A stretch of DNA of 64,000 nucleotides from Onchocerca volvulus. Its lineage: Eukaryota > Nematoda > Chromadorea > Rhabditida > Onchocercidae. The stretch covers positions 4,948,368 through 5,012,367 of the forward strand of contig HG738138.1 in NCBI GenBank assembly GCA_000499405.2, in the 5' to 3' direction. The translations under genes were made by a program, and so were the position numbers. The notes beneath the pieces were generated by a model. That model did no database searches and was not told the DNA's origin. It saw nothing but the letters and a program-made list of their open reading frames with translations. This document shows, piece after piece, positions 40,537 to 54,534 of this stretch; position 1 is the stretch's first letter, and each line of letters begins with the position of its first letter.

Positions 40537-43500
40537 TTTATTCATGTATTGTTGTAATCCAATTACCTCTTAAATTATTTTACCTATCATATTTTAATTA
40601 ATGCCACTTTTGGTCTTTTCATAATTCTTTTATGAGGAAAATATTTTTTAGTGCCTTTCCAATAATGATTACAGGAAGTAAAGAATCAGCATACAGTATT
40701 TATTTTATAAGTGCATTCAATCCGAAGTTTCCAAACTTACACATTTTAAGCTACAGCAATTTTAAGATTGCTTACCCAAAAATCTTAACTTTAGATGTTT
40801 GCGAAATCCAAGCGTTGTCGATTTATGTTTTGAAATACTCGTGCCATTACTAAATCAGACACAAAAAAAAAGATGAAAAAATTGTGAAATCAAAATTGAC
40901 ATGAGCTTTTTATCAAGTAAAATTGTTTTTGTGATTATCATAGTAGTAATAAATTGTGTTTTGGATATTGCTTCAGGGAATTATCGTTCGAACTATTTGA
41001 TTTGTCCGGAAAAACGAACATCATAATCTGCTGATTCAGCGATTTTGACTTAATAATTAGAGCATTAATCTAGAATTTCATTTTTATGTTTTTGGTCTCA
41101 TTATTCATGAATCTTTGTGCGTGAATTAAATGTTATTATTTGATGAAACTTCGTTTTTCAGCACTTTTTCAGTTTTATAATCAATTTTTGTTTGGGAAAG
41201 CATATCACAAAAATGCTTTGATCGACAAATTTTTTTTGATAAGATGGTATTGAATTATCATCTATTTCGCTGTTCTTTTCCCGTTGAAACGTAATCGTAA
41301 GATGCACTGCACACTTTTTGCCATTGTTTTTATCGATTAGTCTTTTTTAATTCGTTTATTTTCCTCCTGACGTGCAGGTGGCAGTGAGCTCTTTTAATGA
41401 TGAAATGTTATGCATAATTCATTAACTGTTCGATTCATTTTCTTGTTCATACCTTCTGATCAATGCTGAGCATCACTTCATTACATTAGGTCCACTTTAC
41501 TTTTTTTTTTTCTTTCAGTAATTTTTATTTCCAATGCAAAATATTTCCTTAGAATATCGAAATTTACTAGAATTTCGGATTTAAATTAATATTTTATAAT
41601 ATGTATCAAATGTTTTTTCAAAAAAAAAAAAGATTCACAAAAAATTTTCCAAATTATCAGTAACGCTAATTCGAAAATCATTGGAATTTCAAAGTTGACG
41701 TCATTATTAATGCAACCGCAACGTTTTGTCGATATGAGAATTGATAAGAGTCCGCCTTTGTGATGATCATTTATCTGGCTCTTATCTGTTCCTGCTTATC
41801 TATCTATCTGGTTATTAAAATGGAAAACTGATGATGAGATAATGTGATTTTGCAATGAAAGCGAATTTTTCATCCGTTCAAAAAACGAAATTTGCTGATA
41901 AATTCATATGATTGAATGGATTCTTGGGATGATGTAATAATACAATTTTGAATGACGAATTTTTCGTTTATCCCTCTATATTATATATATATATTTGAGA
42001 AAATATATTATATGTCATTTTTGGATAACAATTAATGCGCAAGTAGTGAGATGAATGCCTGTTGCGTGTCAGTCGTCAGTTTCAGTTACCTTTTATTATT
42101 GATTTTTTTTATCTATTTTTTTAAGTTTAAGTTTAAGTAAATAAAGGAAAAACTGAAAACACAAAAACCCAACTCCAATAAAAATACAAACTAACAAAAA
42201 AACTCCACACTTTGAACTATTCAAACACAAATAACGACGAGAACACTTTAACATCTGTCTAAACAAAATCATTCCACAAAAAATGATAAGGTTATGTTAT
42301 GTTATGTTTTCCATTATTGAACATGGATTTGCTAATTTTTTTTTTTTTTTTTGAATTCTGTGTTCTAACACAATTTAATGTCGTAAAAATTTTCTTTTCA
42401 TTTTTTATGCCAAATTCCCAAATTCCGGTTAACAAATTATTGCCAAGAGTTACGAGAGTGACAGCTTCCTGTCCATCAGTTCTTTTTCCAATCATTCTAC
42501 TAACTATCCCGCTACTGTTTATTATCTTAATTCATTTGAAAAAGTATTCATTATCAATAAATCTCGTATGGATCAGGATCAGTTTGTCACATGCAGAAGA
42601 TGCTACACTCTATTGCAATCAACTTTTCGTCATTAATATTTTCACTTCGCTTCACGAATTTCTGCGGGAACAAGACCAATTATTCAGAAAAGGATTTAAA
42701 TTTTTTTTTTCTTTAACCACTTATATTGAATAAAAAATGCACCAATTCTCAATCTTTCTTAATTTTCATAATTGAAAATGTGAATTCAATACCATGCAAA
42801 TAAGTTGAAATTTACAATTTTTTTCACCACAATCGAACACGTATGATTGTAGCGATAAAAAGTTACGACTGAAAAAGTTTATCCATTCATCTGATTTTCC
42901 TTACAATTTTTACACTAATTCCTGAAATCTTTGCCAGATCAGCAAATTGAGATGAAGAATCGTGCAGTAGTTTTGAGAAAATGTAATAAACTCAAGAAGT
43001 CATTCATTGTTAACTTTCTTTGGTAAAGAATTGAGTTTTTTTGATGGCAGCTTCTCTACCGATAGTCTTAAATGAGGATAATGGGCAAGAAAAAAAATGA
43101 AATTTGAAGTGCTTCTAAAAGTGCAAAGCGATATATCGAAATATCGATTACTGGTTCACAAAAGAAAACTTATTTTCAGTGCCTATTAATTTGCTTTAAA
43201 TCACTTACCAGTTAGGTTTTGAAGGAGTTGATAATTGGATCTAAATTGCAAATACCAACACTTTTGAAATATGTGCTTTTGACAATATTAGTGACAGTAT
43301 CCTTATGTGAAGTATATCCAAATTCATCAACTTAATGGCTGGTAGAATATACTGAATGCTTTGCTCATTACATGGATTTTGCAAATTAAAGAAAAATTTC
43401 GTCCATGCACTGAACAATCACGGGAGATATAAAGGGATATAATTCAATATATCTGCAATATGTTGAGTGTATTCATACCTAACTTTCATTGCGTTTTGAA

Positions 43501-45423
43501 GGAAAAATAATAATAATGGTTTAGTTTAGTGATCTTAATCATTAACAAGTCTTACAAAACATAGTTCCTGTACTTGCTTAACAGTTATTCCGAAGTGATA
43601 GTTTCGGGATGTGACATATGCTTCGGTATGATCTTTGTATGTATTTTGAATTATGCAAATTGGAAAATACCTTGTGCAAACTGGTTATTTTGATGTAGTA
43701 CATTTTCTCGATTACTTAATTGCTGCACCCTTACATTCGCTTTTTGTCTGTTCCTTAAAGCAAGCTATTGGCAAGCTTATCGAGGTTTTTTTTTTATCTG
43801 TTGGATGGATTCACTTGCATCCTGATTCCTTGGATGAAGCAGGCAATTATAGTTGCTTGCAGATTATTTTGCTACACCAGCAGTTTTATTTCGATTAATC
43901 GAAATGAATCATTGATCAGAATGTTTGTTTTCCACAATTTTTCCATCCTGCAAATTTATATTCATCCTGAATTATTAATGGAAATTGAAGCCATTTTTTG
44001 GAAATAAATTTAATTTAATGGATAGAACATTTTTCTATTCACTTACACGAATGGATATAATCAATTTTTCTCATGATGAGTTAGCTTGATTTGCAAATTT
44101 ATTGCGAAATAACCGATCTTCTATGGATTTATGACTTCGATCCTGTTCTCGTTTGGTCGAGATAAGTTTAAAAAGAAATTAACGGATACTCGAAGCAAGA
44201 GAAATCGAATATTTAGCAGCAATCTCTCTCTCCTTCTACTTCAACATCGTGCAAGTATTGGAATATATTAAGAATGTAAGCTTACTATTGCATGCATTCA
44301 ATTATTTTTATCACATCGATTGGATGATAATGAGATGCTCTGCAAAATTCCCAATGCTGAAAATTCCGCAATGACAAATTATGCTAGAAGGATGTCGAAG
44401 TGAAGTGAGGAGCTCGTTAAATGTCCTTCTCGACCATGTCCACCATTGATTCATCGAATTCGATCTTCCCATCTCAAGATCAAGTTGTTATTTGACAATT
44501 AACAACACATCCGTCGAAAGGATCAATCATCAATCAATCTCAAGAAATCCGATTTGGTAAAATGAAAATCTTGGAATTTTAAAAGCTGTTATGAGATAAA
44601 TGATGCCCGAAGGCAGTCGTCCACCACAATTCAAACTCTTTTCTGCACGAAATCTTCTACTTTCTCATTTGTCTGCATCCCTACTCTTCGTTAAAGCGAA
44701 ATATTTCCGCATACTCATTCGATCTTCGCGAGCAACGGCAATTATTCGGCATTTTTAAACGTTCTAACTTGACAGCCTTCCCCGCTCCGTCCCCCCCCCT
44801 CCTTCCTCTCCATTCATCTGATAATAGGGACCGCACTAGAGAATTTCGAAATGTGAGGGACAGAATGAAAGGCGGCATTAAATAGTATGTAGTTTGGGAC
44901 TCAAGAGAGATGCAAAAATAGCACAATAAAATATGGAAGAGTGCATCCAAGATAAAAAATGATTTGCAAACTTGCCGAGAGGGAGTTGTAAGATTGCTTT
45001 TGCAGAATTGAAGCTTGAATTTTGGTTGCAAATAATTACATCACTGTAGGTCTTGATGGGAAAGGTATTATGGCGAGGTTATATATATTCGTGTAATTTA
45101 CATTTATGCAAAATTTCAGGTTACGCTGATAAGTTTGTTTATTCGTGAAAGGGCATGAGACATATGCAAGATAATTCCAGCATTTTTCTTTCCCAGATAT
45201 CTGTCAGAATAGCTCGTATTATTGCTGTCTTTTGTGGACCGCTCTGTCCGTCGTACAACTGTTGCATCGTCGGGTATGCGCCATACTAATAGATCATCCA
45301 GTGGTTCCACTAATTCCAACCATATTTCATCAGGAAGTTCATTCAATAAAATGAGATAGCTCAACGCGACTGCAACATTTCATCCTCATAATTTTTGTGT
45401 ATAAACACTATATATTCTTCCAG
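37671..45423. other. Gene-poor stretch of about 7.8 kb
   Basis: No exon chain could be supported. Contents seen: an (AT)n tract at 40499-40533, T runs near 42334-42351 and 42697-42708, and a C-rich run at 44792-44800. Three places look partly coding and are listed as findings: an Ig-like motif at 43801-43862 (+), a minus-strand frame ending at 44681 and minus-strand frames at 45116-45594. The distal part should include the promoter of the transporter gene. Confidence 0.5.
40499..40533. repeat. (TA)n microsatellite
   Basis: Uninterrupted TA dinucleotides, 35 bases. Confidence 0.95.
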
Positions 45424-45492
45424 GTTACGTTTGAATTTTGGTACATTGGTTCTTCGATTCATTCTCATTCGTTCGCCACTTTCTCCTCCACA

Positions 45493-48400
45493 ATGATGGA
45501 CAGGAAGGAGGAAGTTGTCGGAACGAAGATAGAAGTTGCGAAAGCAGAAACAGTTCTCCCAGATTGGATTGGTGCTCATTCGAAGGTCTTTCATTGTGTT
45601 TTTGCAAATGAGGATTACATTTAAGCGAGTTAATTCATAAAAATATGGACTAATTGCAGAACAATAACTCCAGATTTTCAGTCATTTTGTTTAAACTTAT
45701 CAATTGATGAAAAACAAAAAATGATTGATTACTTATCACTCTCTCATAAGCGTTTTTTTTTTTCATTCGTATCGGAGGTTTTAGTTTGATGAGAATTCAT
45801 TTTAGTTTATTTTTAATCTGTTATTCATCTTCCATATCTTCGAGCATCATATTAAAAGTTTTGATGAATACATGATGTGATGTAGTTGCAGCTTTATTTC
45901 TTTTCTTTTTTGTAATAAAATAAAAAATGCGAATTTTATTTTGCGAAAATAAGTACTTTTTTTTCATTCCATCAATGAGGACCATGTTCACAATATTATT
46001 TGTCATTTAGGTTGTGGAGAATTTTTTTTATTTTAGTCACTTGTACTGATGATTTATGTTTTGCGATTTATCTTTCACTTGCAGGAATACCAGTTGTATA
46101 CCAATCATTTGCATGTACTGCAATTAGAAAAGGAAGCAAATCAATTTCCTTATCGCGATAAAGGTACAGTTTTTTCTTTATACTTATAATGAAAACAAAA
46201 ATGATCATTTTCTTTCTAAATGAACATTTACTATTAAACTTCAAAAAAGATCATAATTATTTGAAACTATAATAATTGTAATGTTAGTAATGGAATGGTA
46301 TCTTTCGTCGATAAGTCGCTGACGTTGCTAATTCTATGTTTCTTAATTTCCACACTTGATTTCTGCAGTATGACTATTGATTTTCTTGCAACATATTCGA
46401 ATACTCATGTAAGTACGATTAGCCATAGCTCGAAGATATCCATCAGGGCTCTTGATCAAATTTCGATCATGTTTCAGATGATACAGAATCGACATGTTCA
46501 TCGTCAACACAAGAACCAATTGCACCGGACGGTGGCTACGGATGGGTCATTGTTCTTGCGTCCTTTCTCATCCACTTTATTTGTGATGGTAATTGTATCA
46601 CTTCCATTATCATTCTAATATATTCGAATTTGTTTGTTTGTTAATAATTTGATGAGAGATTTATTTCTGATATCCATATATTTGATCAATGTCTGTTTTA
46701 ATCCCCGTGTGGAATAATTATACATCACTTTTTAAAATTTGCATAATTTTTATTCAGTGTAGGGCACTTTAAGCATTTCATCATTATAGATTGGTAGATG
46801 TTTAATATCCATGAAATTTTATTGAAAAAGAATCTCAAACAATCAGGATCAGTTTTCTAAAATAATTATTAGTTTGCACCGTAATTACTGATTTTTTCCA
46901 ATTTTATCAATTTTCTAATGCTTACAGGGATTTCTTTTTCATTTGGCATCATGTTTACGGAAATTCAAGAATACTACAATGTTACAAAAACAATGTCTGG
47001 GATTGTTGGATCAATTTTTTTATCAATACCGTTGTTATCAGGGCCGATTGCTGGAGCTTTAACCGATATTTATGATTGTCGGTCTGTATTTCTTATGAGT
47101 ACATTTGTAGGATTTGGATTTCGAAATGTATTATATATCCGGGTTGTGAATTAGCTGTTTGGAACTTTTGAGGATATCTTCATGTATCTTCGAAGTAAGT
47201 GTTCTTGCAGACGTATGACAATTGTTGGTGGATTGATAGCAGCTGGTGGTGCATTGATATCTTTTTTCGCATTTAGTATTTGGCATTTTTTGTTCTCATT
47301 TGCCTTCATTACGGGCATTGGCTTAAGCTTTTGCTTTAACACCGCTATTGTTGCAGTCACTTATTATTTTCAAGTACTGTTGTTTTTTTCTTAGATCATT
47401 TCACTCTGGGTCCATAAATAATAACTAAGCATTAATAAATTCTTAGAAACTATATTCATCTAATTCTTTTCTTTTAAAGAAAAAACGAGCCATTGCTACG
47501 GGTATTGCTGTTTGTGGTTCTGGCGTGGGTACTTTTGTTCTTGCACCATTCATTGAAGTGGTCAGTTTAACTTCATTTGAATGGTTTGAAATTAGCTCAT
47601 TAATTTTTTTATATTCGATTCAGTTATTAGCTCAAGTGATGTTCTCTCTTTCTGAGATAGTTGACTTTCGAGGTGTTTTTAATTTTCAATTTAGCTATTT
47701 GCAAAGTTTGGTTGGCATTGTTCTCTTGTTTGTATTGGATTTCTTTTACTCCTCCTTGTTGGTTGTGGTTTTATGATTAAAGTAAGTTTTTGTTTTCTTT
47801 ATATATCGAATAAATTCATGAGAAATTGTTTGACTAGTCATTGGCTTAAAGTTATAAAGTTAATAGAGACATTTTCTATCAGATACAACTTCACTCTGAT
47901 ATTTTGAATTTGTAAATTGCCTGTTCAGGTAAACGGGACGCAAATTATTATAATTCCATTTTAGTCAATATCCCTTCAATTTGGCTGCACGGCATGTTAA
48001 AAATGCTTATAAAGCGTTTCCAATATGTCGTAAAACAAACTAAATCGAGGGGATATTGGCTAAAATCGGAGTAATTTTGGTGATCTAATTTAAATTCAAA
48101 TTTTATTGAAGGATCTCGAATGGCCACATGATACTATAGAATACAAGAAAAAAAAATTCATCGAAAAAACTGAGCGTGAAAAGTTACGGTTAGCTATAAA
48201 TAATGCTGGCGACAATTCCAGTGTCTTCAATGTTAGTTGCAGTTACTCAATCAAGTTGATATTTATACAAATCGTGCGTACCAAAGTTCTAGTAACTCCT
48301 AATCATAACTTCATGTCCGAATTGCTGTGGGATTGGGCTGCGAAAGTATTTAAGTTGACTCTTTGCGAAATAAAAATGCAAAGAAAGGAAATATTGCATT

Positions 48401-51400
48401 GCGTGTTTAAAGTCAACACTTAAGTATTAGAGAAATTTTGCCCTGATTTTATGAACGATTTTTTTAAAATCTTTTGGTCTGTGATCACAATTCTTTGAAT
48501 AAAAGATTATTTCTTTTTATAAACTACGAGAATCTTCTATTATAAAATCTCAAAGTTTCTTTTCCTTTTAGATGGATTTTCCTTACATTGGTTCTGCTAC
48601 TCGCCGTACCATATCACTGCCTTCAATACCAACGTTTGCAATACCTTTTCTGCAAGTTGTCGATCAATCTTCAAATGTACAGTCTGTAAGTGCATTTATA
48701 ATGTAAAGCAAAAGCTACAGATGCAGAAAAAAGAATAGAGTTAAAACTCTGCAAAACATTATTGCCTAATTCATCCAAAAAAAATTGGAATCAGCAGGAT
48801 TATATAGAAATGCAGTAGTCTTCTGAATGTGTCAACTAACAACCTATTGTGTGTATTTAATATTTATAAAGTGATATAGTTATCTTTATCCATTTTTTAG
48901 ACCTTGAATGATCTACAAATACCGGTATCAAAAAGTTACAGTATGGGTGAATTTTTGCATGTTCCAGCAGATGGTATAACAAGAGAACAAGTACTTATTT
49001 TTAATGTCAGCCGTACTGGACAACATAATTCGGTAAATTTTCTTTCTAAACCCAACAATTTAGTTTTTTTTTTTTCTTTCTTTTACAAAAGAATAAAACA
49101 ATAGTACTTTTTTCATTATTTCGACGATCATTGCGGTATGACCCGGCGTTTCTTTTAAGTTTAGGGGGTGCATGATGTCGAAATTGATACATCATTGAAA
49201 TCATATCGTCAGATTTGCTCCAAGGAAAATTATCGTGCAGAAACTGGCGATTTGATATCCAACCAAGTATCTGAAGTAAACACTAAATTTTCAAAGACAA
49301 CCTTCTGGTATTAAATTTCCATTGCGTTATCTGTGGCTTCCATAAGTTAAAGATATTTGGAAATATGATTTTTATTTCCTTAACAATTTCGAATTCTTTG
49401 CTTTTGCTTACATTGTTCCAGAGTTTGATAATTAAGGAAAAATTTTCTCCAGTGTTTGATGGTGATGCTTTCTGAACTAATTCTTTGCGCCATATCTTTA
49501 TATATGTCATCGTATTTGTTTTAGTGCTGATGATGATGATATTGTGGATGACATAGTTGACAGCGGGCAAAGCGGACTGATTCATGATAAACCTGTAAGT
49601 TTTAATAAAATTTTGTTAAAATCATGAACAGTTAGTTAAATTATCATATTCACTATATTTTCTCCACTGAACGGTTTTGAAAGCATGCAGTTTTTACTAT
49701 GTCAAGTGCAGTAAATGATTACATCTAATTTTTGAAGATCTCTTCTTCACGAAATTAAACCTTACATTTATCCTGGCATTGTAAAATCTGTACTTTTTAA
49801 TACGTCAGGAACACACAGTGAACTATAATTTGCTACGAGAAGATGCCACAAAGCAACCGTTGTTAGGCAATGACACTAAGAAAGGGAAGTCGGCAACACA
49901 AACAGTTAAAACCTGTATGTCCTTGTTATGCTATCAAAAAAAAAATCAAAGATTTACAAGAATATTTTAAATCAAAAATTATTTTCGGAACTCATTCAAC
50001 ATCGTAAGATTTGAATAAGGATGAATCAAATATCATGATAATGTAATTTTAGACTGTATTAAAATCCTTTGTCAATAACAAATTTCATTTTATGACTATT
50101 TATATATGAACCGCGTATCTTGACCTCATTTTCAATTTATTGGAACATATTAACAGAAGAAGGTAATAGCTGATAGAATTTTAGTATTAATTGATGAAAA
50201 AGATTCATGCTTTTTTAGCAGAAGATATTGCTTCTTTCACAAACCGTACTATTCGCAATTCGTACATTGTGACTTCATTGGGCGGAGCGCAAGGTCGAGT
50301 ACCCGCAACTAACGTGTTATATTTTCGATGGAAATTTGTACCATTTGGTGGTGGTATGTCGCGACGAATACCTTCTGCTCCTGCCATTTGTAGTCGCAGA
50401 AAACGAAAGCAAAGAACAATTCAGTTGAGTAAGGTAAAGTCTTTTTGACTAATATTGCGAAATGCGGTATTTGGAGAATCTTTATTTCTGTTAAAGTTTA
50501 TTTAAACAGTCTTATTTCTTGAAATGCAAACTGCGAAATTTGATATTTCCAATAATAATTATTTGACACTATTCGACTTATGAATTTCGAAAAAGTTTTG
50601 AAATTTGGAAATATATTCAGATGTGGGAATCATTTCTGGAATGGCTTTCTAATACAAAACTGGTACTGGTAGTTCCCGAGTTTTTTGTCTTCCTGTTAAG
50701 TACATTCATTCTCTACGTATTCTTTGATATACCATATGTCAATTTCCCGGAATATGCTGTAGAAGTTCATAATGTTACTGAGACTGAAGCCTCGTACCTG
50801 GTATCTAGCATTGGTCTTACAAATATGGTCAGTATGTTGTTTTGTGGAATCATCGCTGACTGGAATCGAACAAGTCAAGTAAGATCGTTTATTCTTGAAT
50901 CTTAATGTGTATGTCTCTTTTGCAATATATTTTTTGAGTTCGTTCGTCCCGGCGATGTAACTTTTAAATTATGTTTTCATCTTTAACAATTTACTATCCA
51001 AAAAATTTTTGAATCTATTATTGTTGTTGTCACTAACTATCTTCCGCTTTTTTTCAGTATATCATCCAAACGTATGGAATATTTATAACTTTAGCGGGTT
51101 TATGTGTAGCTCTTGCACCATTTGTTACTTCCTATATTCATTTAATGACACTTTGTATTGGTTTTGGTTTCTTCATTAGCGCAAACTATACCTTAGCATC
51201 CGTGATTACTATTCAAATCCTTTGTTTATATGATTTTCAAACCGGTTATGGAATTCTCTGTTTAGTGGAAGGTCTTGGAAATCTTGTCGGTCCAGCATTA
51301 ATTGGTAAATTACAGTTCAAAAGCTTAATCTTTTCTAGTGAAAGAAATAAAAATATCCTCAATTTCATCTCAATTATTTTTGCTGATATAATCATCTTTT

Positions 51401-51674
51401 TTATAGGTGGTGAAAATGTATTGTATACTTTTCACTTGTATGCCAGAATATATGTCTAACACAATGATTTTCAGGTTTCATTCGCGACAATTTAACTGGT
51501 TACAATAATATATTCTTGCTAGCTGGAATAGGCATGATGATTTCTGGTCTTATGGTTGTAGCTATCGATATATTCATGCGTATATATGATACTGATCACG
51601 AAAGGAAAAATTCGATGAGACGTGACAGGTCTTATTATGAGAGATCATTTAAAGAAACGTTCAATGAAGCATGA
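45493..51674 (+). CDS. Monocarboxylate transporter-like (SLC16, MFS) protein, 17 exons
   Basis: A proton-coupled or facilitative carrier of lactate/pyruvate-type acids in the plasma membrane; the substrate cannot be read from sequence. Exons: 45493-45585, 46085-46163, 46478-46588, 46928-47081, 47211-47373, 47480-47560, 47695-47781, 48112-48231, 48572-48685, 48901-49032, 49165-49307, 49525-49594, 49809-49914, 50219-50433, 50621-50878, 51058-51304, 51475-51674; about 790 residues. Seen: family signature APDGGYGWVIVLASF at 73-87 leading helix 1, six helices to about residue 255, the motif GPIAGALTD in the first half, a hydrophilic cytoplasmic loop of about 300 residues (257-556), then six helices starting LVLVVPEFFVFLL and a Lys/Arg-rich C-tail. 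The loop is longer than in mammalian MCT1-4, as in other invertebrate SLC16 members. The first exon is the weakest: its GTCTTT donor is poor, though frame and an acceptor at 45423 fit. The exon 11 end (49307) is chosen because only it keeps frame into exon 12. Confidence 0.93.
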
Positions 51675-51820
51675 CATTTGCTTCTGTCCAAAAATAGAGT
51701 GATTTTACTAAGCAAAAGCTCAATAGAAATTCAGTAGCAAATTTTGATCTTGTTTATTACTGTTTCTTGAGCGACTTAGTTTTTTTAAACTAACATCTTT
51801 TTTAAAAACGAAATGCAGAA

Positions 51821-51826
51821 AATAAA
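51821..51826 (+). terminator. Polyadenylation signal AATAAA
   Basis: AATAAA lies 147 bases after the transporter stop codon and is the first such hexamer downstream. Confidence 0.65.
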
Positions 51827-54534
51827 GTAATGGCCAATTACTGAAGAACATTTGTTTTCTTTAACCATTGTTGTCTGTCGTTTGAGATACTCTGGACTTC
51901 ATTTCAAATTTCAGTCCTCTTTAGTGCATATTTATCTTTTCTCTGTACTCGTAGCGGAGGTAAGACTTTTTGCAGAAATTATCTACAAAAGAATGAAAAA
52001 AATTTAAATGTTATTAAGATAGTGAAAAACGATGAATATCTGTGATGCTTATCATCTCTTCGTTAAAATATCCTAAGAAAAACAGATTTGAGAAATTTAA
52101 AAGTTAGTTACTGCAACAATTTTTATCCAGAAAGCGTATTTACATGAAAAATAAGCATCAATTCGTTTTCATTGTTTTTTTTCGTATTCCCAGTATCCTA
52201 AACTACAATAAATCTGAAAAGCATTTTGAGATACAATTATGTTATTTATGCGTACATCACCACTCTATCAAATAGAGGATGCGCTGGGCTGATGGATGGT
52301 TTCGTCGATTTTAAAATTTCATTTCTTTATTTGTGGGTATTTCTCTCGATGGTATTGGGTATTTTGTCTTAGCATTTCTAACAAATGATAGAACAGTTTC
52401 ATTTTTAATAAAAATTTTGTTTATCACATTTCTTTCTTTCCTGTATGCATGCAAAATTTTTTCTTTTGTATATGATATATGATCCAGTTTAATATAGAGA
52501 ATGACAACAGCAGCTCCATTACTTGACACAAATTCTAATATAGATCAGTTCACTTTTTCTGTAATATTTTAAAACTTTTCCCCTCATTTTTTATCTATTG
52601 AGCATTTAGTTTGAACTAATAAGTCCCAATATTTTGACTTTCAGAAAGTTTGAACTGTTTCTTTATTACAGGAGATTCCACCTTTTGCATGAAAAATTTA
52701 TTTCCTTCGGGTTTTTTTTACTTTTCTTTGTCACTTGTTTTTTGTCATTTTTTTTTTTTTCTAACAAGAACCATATGCCCATACTTTTCTTGTTGTTGTT
52801 TTTAATTCTTCAACCTTGCGGCTTTTCAAAAGAACGAAATTTTTCAAATTTCCTAAATCCACAAACTGTCCTCCATAAATTACAACTTTCATTCATCTGC
52901 TTTATTGGACTTACACTTCCAAACATCGTACAGTGCAGGAGGTATATTGATGATAAAATCTGTAATTTTATGAAGGAAGGGATTTCTGTTTTGTTCTGGC
53001 TACACAGCGGTAGTATATATTTTTAGTTAAGGTTATGTGCCCAACTACATTAATTTTAGTACACGTAACTTTAGGAGAAGATATGTTGCAATTTTAAAAG
53101 AAGGATTACTTTTAACTTGAATTGACAGTTAATGACTTACGTTCGTGGTCGTGAGTAATTGAGCTGCGTGACTAGTCGGATTTATTTGGACTTTTATTCT
53201 TGCTCAATGGATACAGGTACAGAAGCGGAAACCAAACTGAATTTTAGTTGAATCTCCAACTTGGGTAATTAAACTTCTATAAGGAAGCATTGATAACACT
53301 AAAACGGATACGACAATTACAATATCAATCATATCAACAAAATAATTTTAATGACAAACCAAAAAGAAGAGTGAGGTAAATTAATCCTGACCTACAAAAC
53401 GTCCGACCTTGTGATAACATATCTTTTAAAACGATCCTATGCTCAGGATTCTCCTTATTTATAGAGAGAGGATAATGTAGAATTTGATGTACAAGAAGGC
53501 GCCATTATTAGCACATGAGAGCGCGCCTTTATTGGCGCGTGACCTAGACTACAATATTGAATTATTGATTGCACATCAAAACAACAATTTAGAATGACAG
53601 AAATGATTGAATTATGCAATTAATATCATGAAGTTCCTTGGAATTTCCGACAAGATCTGCATTTATTATATCTCTGTCCTTTCCAGAGTTTTGTCTTTTT
53701 TCTGTATGAGGTTTTCGAATTACATGAAGTTGTAAATTTTTTAAATACATCTCCAGCATTTCCATCAATTTCTGGAAATGAATCTGCTTATATGTATGTA
53801 TTTTACATACATAATTTTCGAAGTATTTAATTTAAAGCGATGATGTCAATATACAAGGATTAGGCTGTCGAAATTTGATCTTTAAAAGAGAAAATTAGAG
53901 CGTTAATGTCGTTAAAAATGAATTTTTTAAACTGTACAATTACAAACTTCATCTGTTCCATTTGTACTTGAAAAAAAAAGATGATCCTCACCAATTTTTG
54001 CTGTTTTCATCTTCATGATTTTTAACTAATTCTTCATTTTCCACAATTATCCCGTAGATGCGTGTGCACACATTCGAATTTAGGTTCAAATTTCAATTGT
54101 ATATTCAGATTATCATGTTTTGTTATGTTTATGCAGATTGCATTCGCTAGATATCTGATGTATTTTCTATGCTTACTTCCTATTTGATTAACTGCAATTC
54201 GATAAATGGAAGAGAAAGCTGCAATCAGTAGTTGGGTTTTGTACAGTAGCTTTCTTGATTCATTGAAATAAAATAGTGAACGAACTATTTTGAATTAGTG
54301 GATATGACTGATTTCTAATTTGACGCTTTGTTACATTTTAAATCCTTTATAATTTCACTTATTGATTATAGGAAATTTTTAAGCGAAACTTTATTCTTCG
54401 AAAAATTACAGCTGGAAAAAGAAGATGGAGCAACGATTGGCTCATATCGAAAATTGATAATTGTTCTTGATAAGGTGTATCTTCTGCAGCAATAATGATT
54501 TGTATTATTTGACTCCCTCATCTGTTTTCGTCCG
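51827..54534. other. Intergenic region between convergent genes
   Basis: It lies between the 3' ends of the transporter (+) and the KCTD-type gene (-). Mostly A+T-rich. A GC-rich patch at about 53497-53545 carries GCGCC and GGCGCG words and two similar halves. The open frame at 52634-53026 is driven by T-rich DNA and is not supported as a gene. Confidence 0.55.

Noticed and set aside
42299..42733. 144-codon Phe-rich open frame
   Set aside because: T-rich low-complexity DNA; no splice context or motif.
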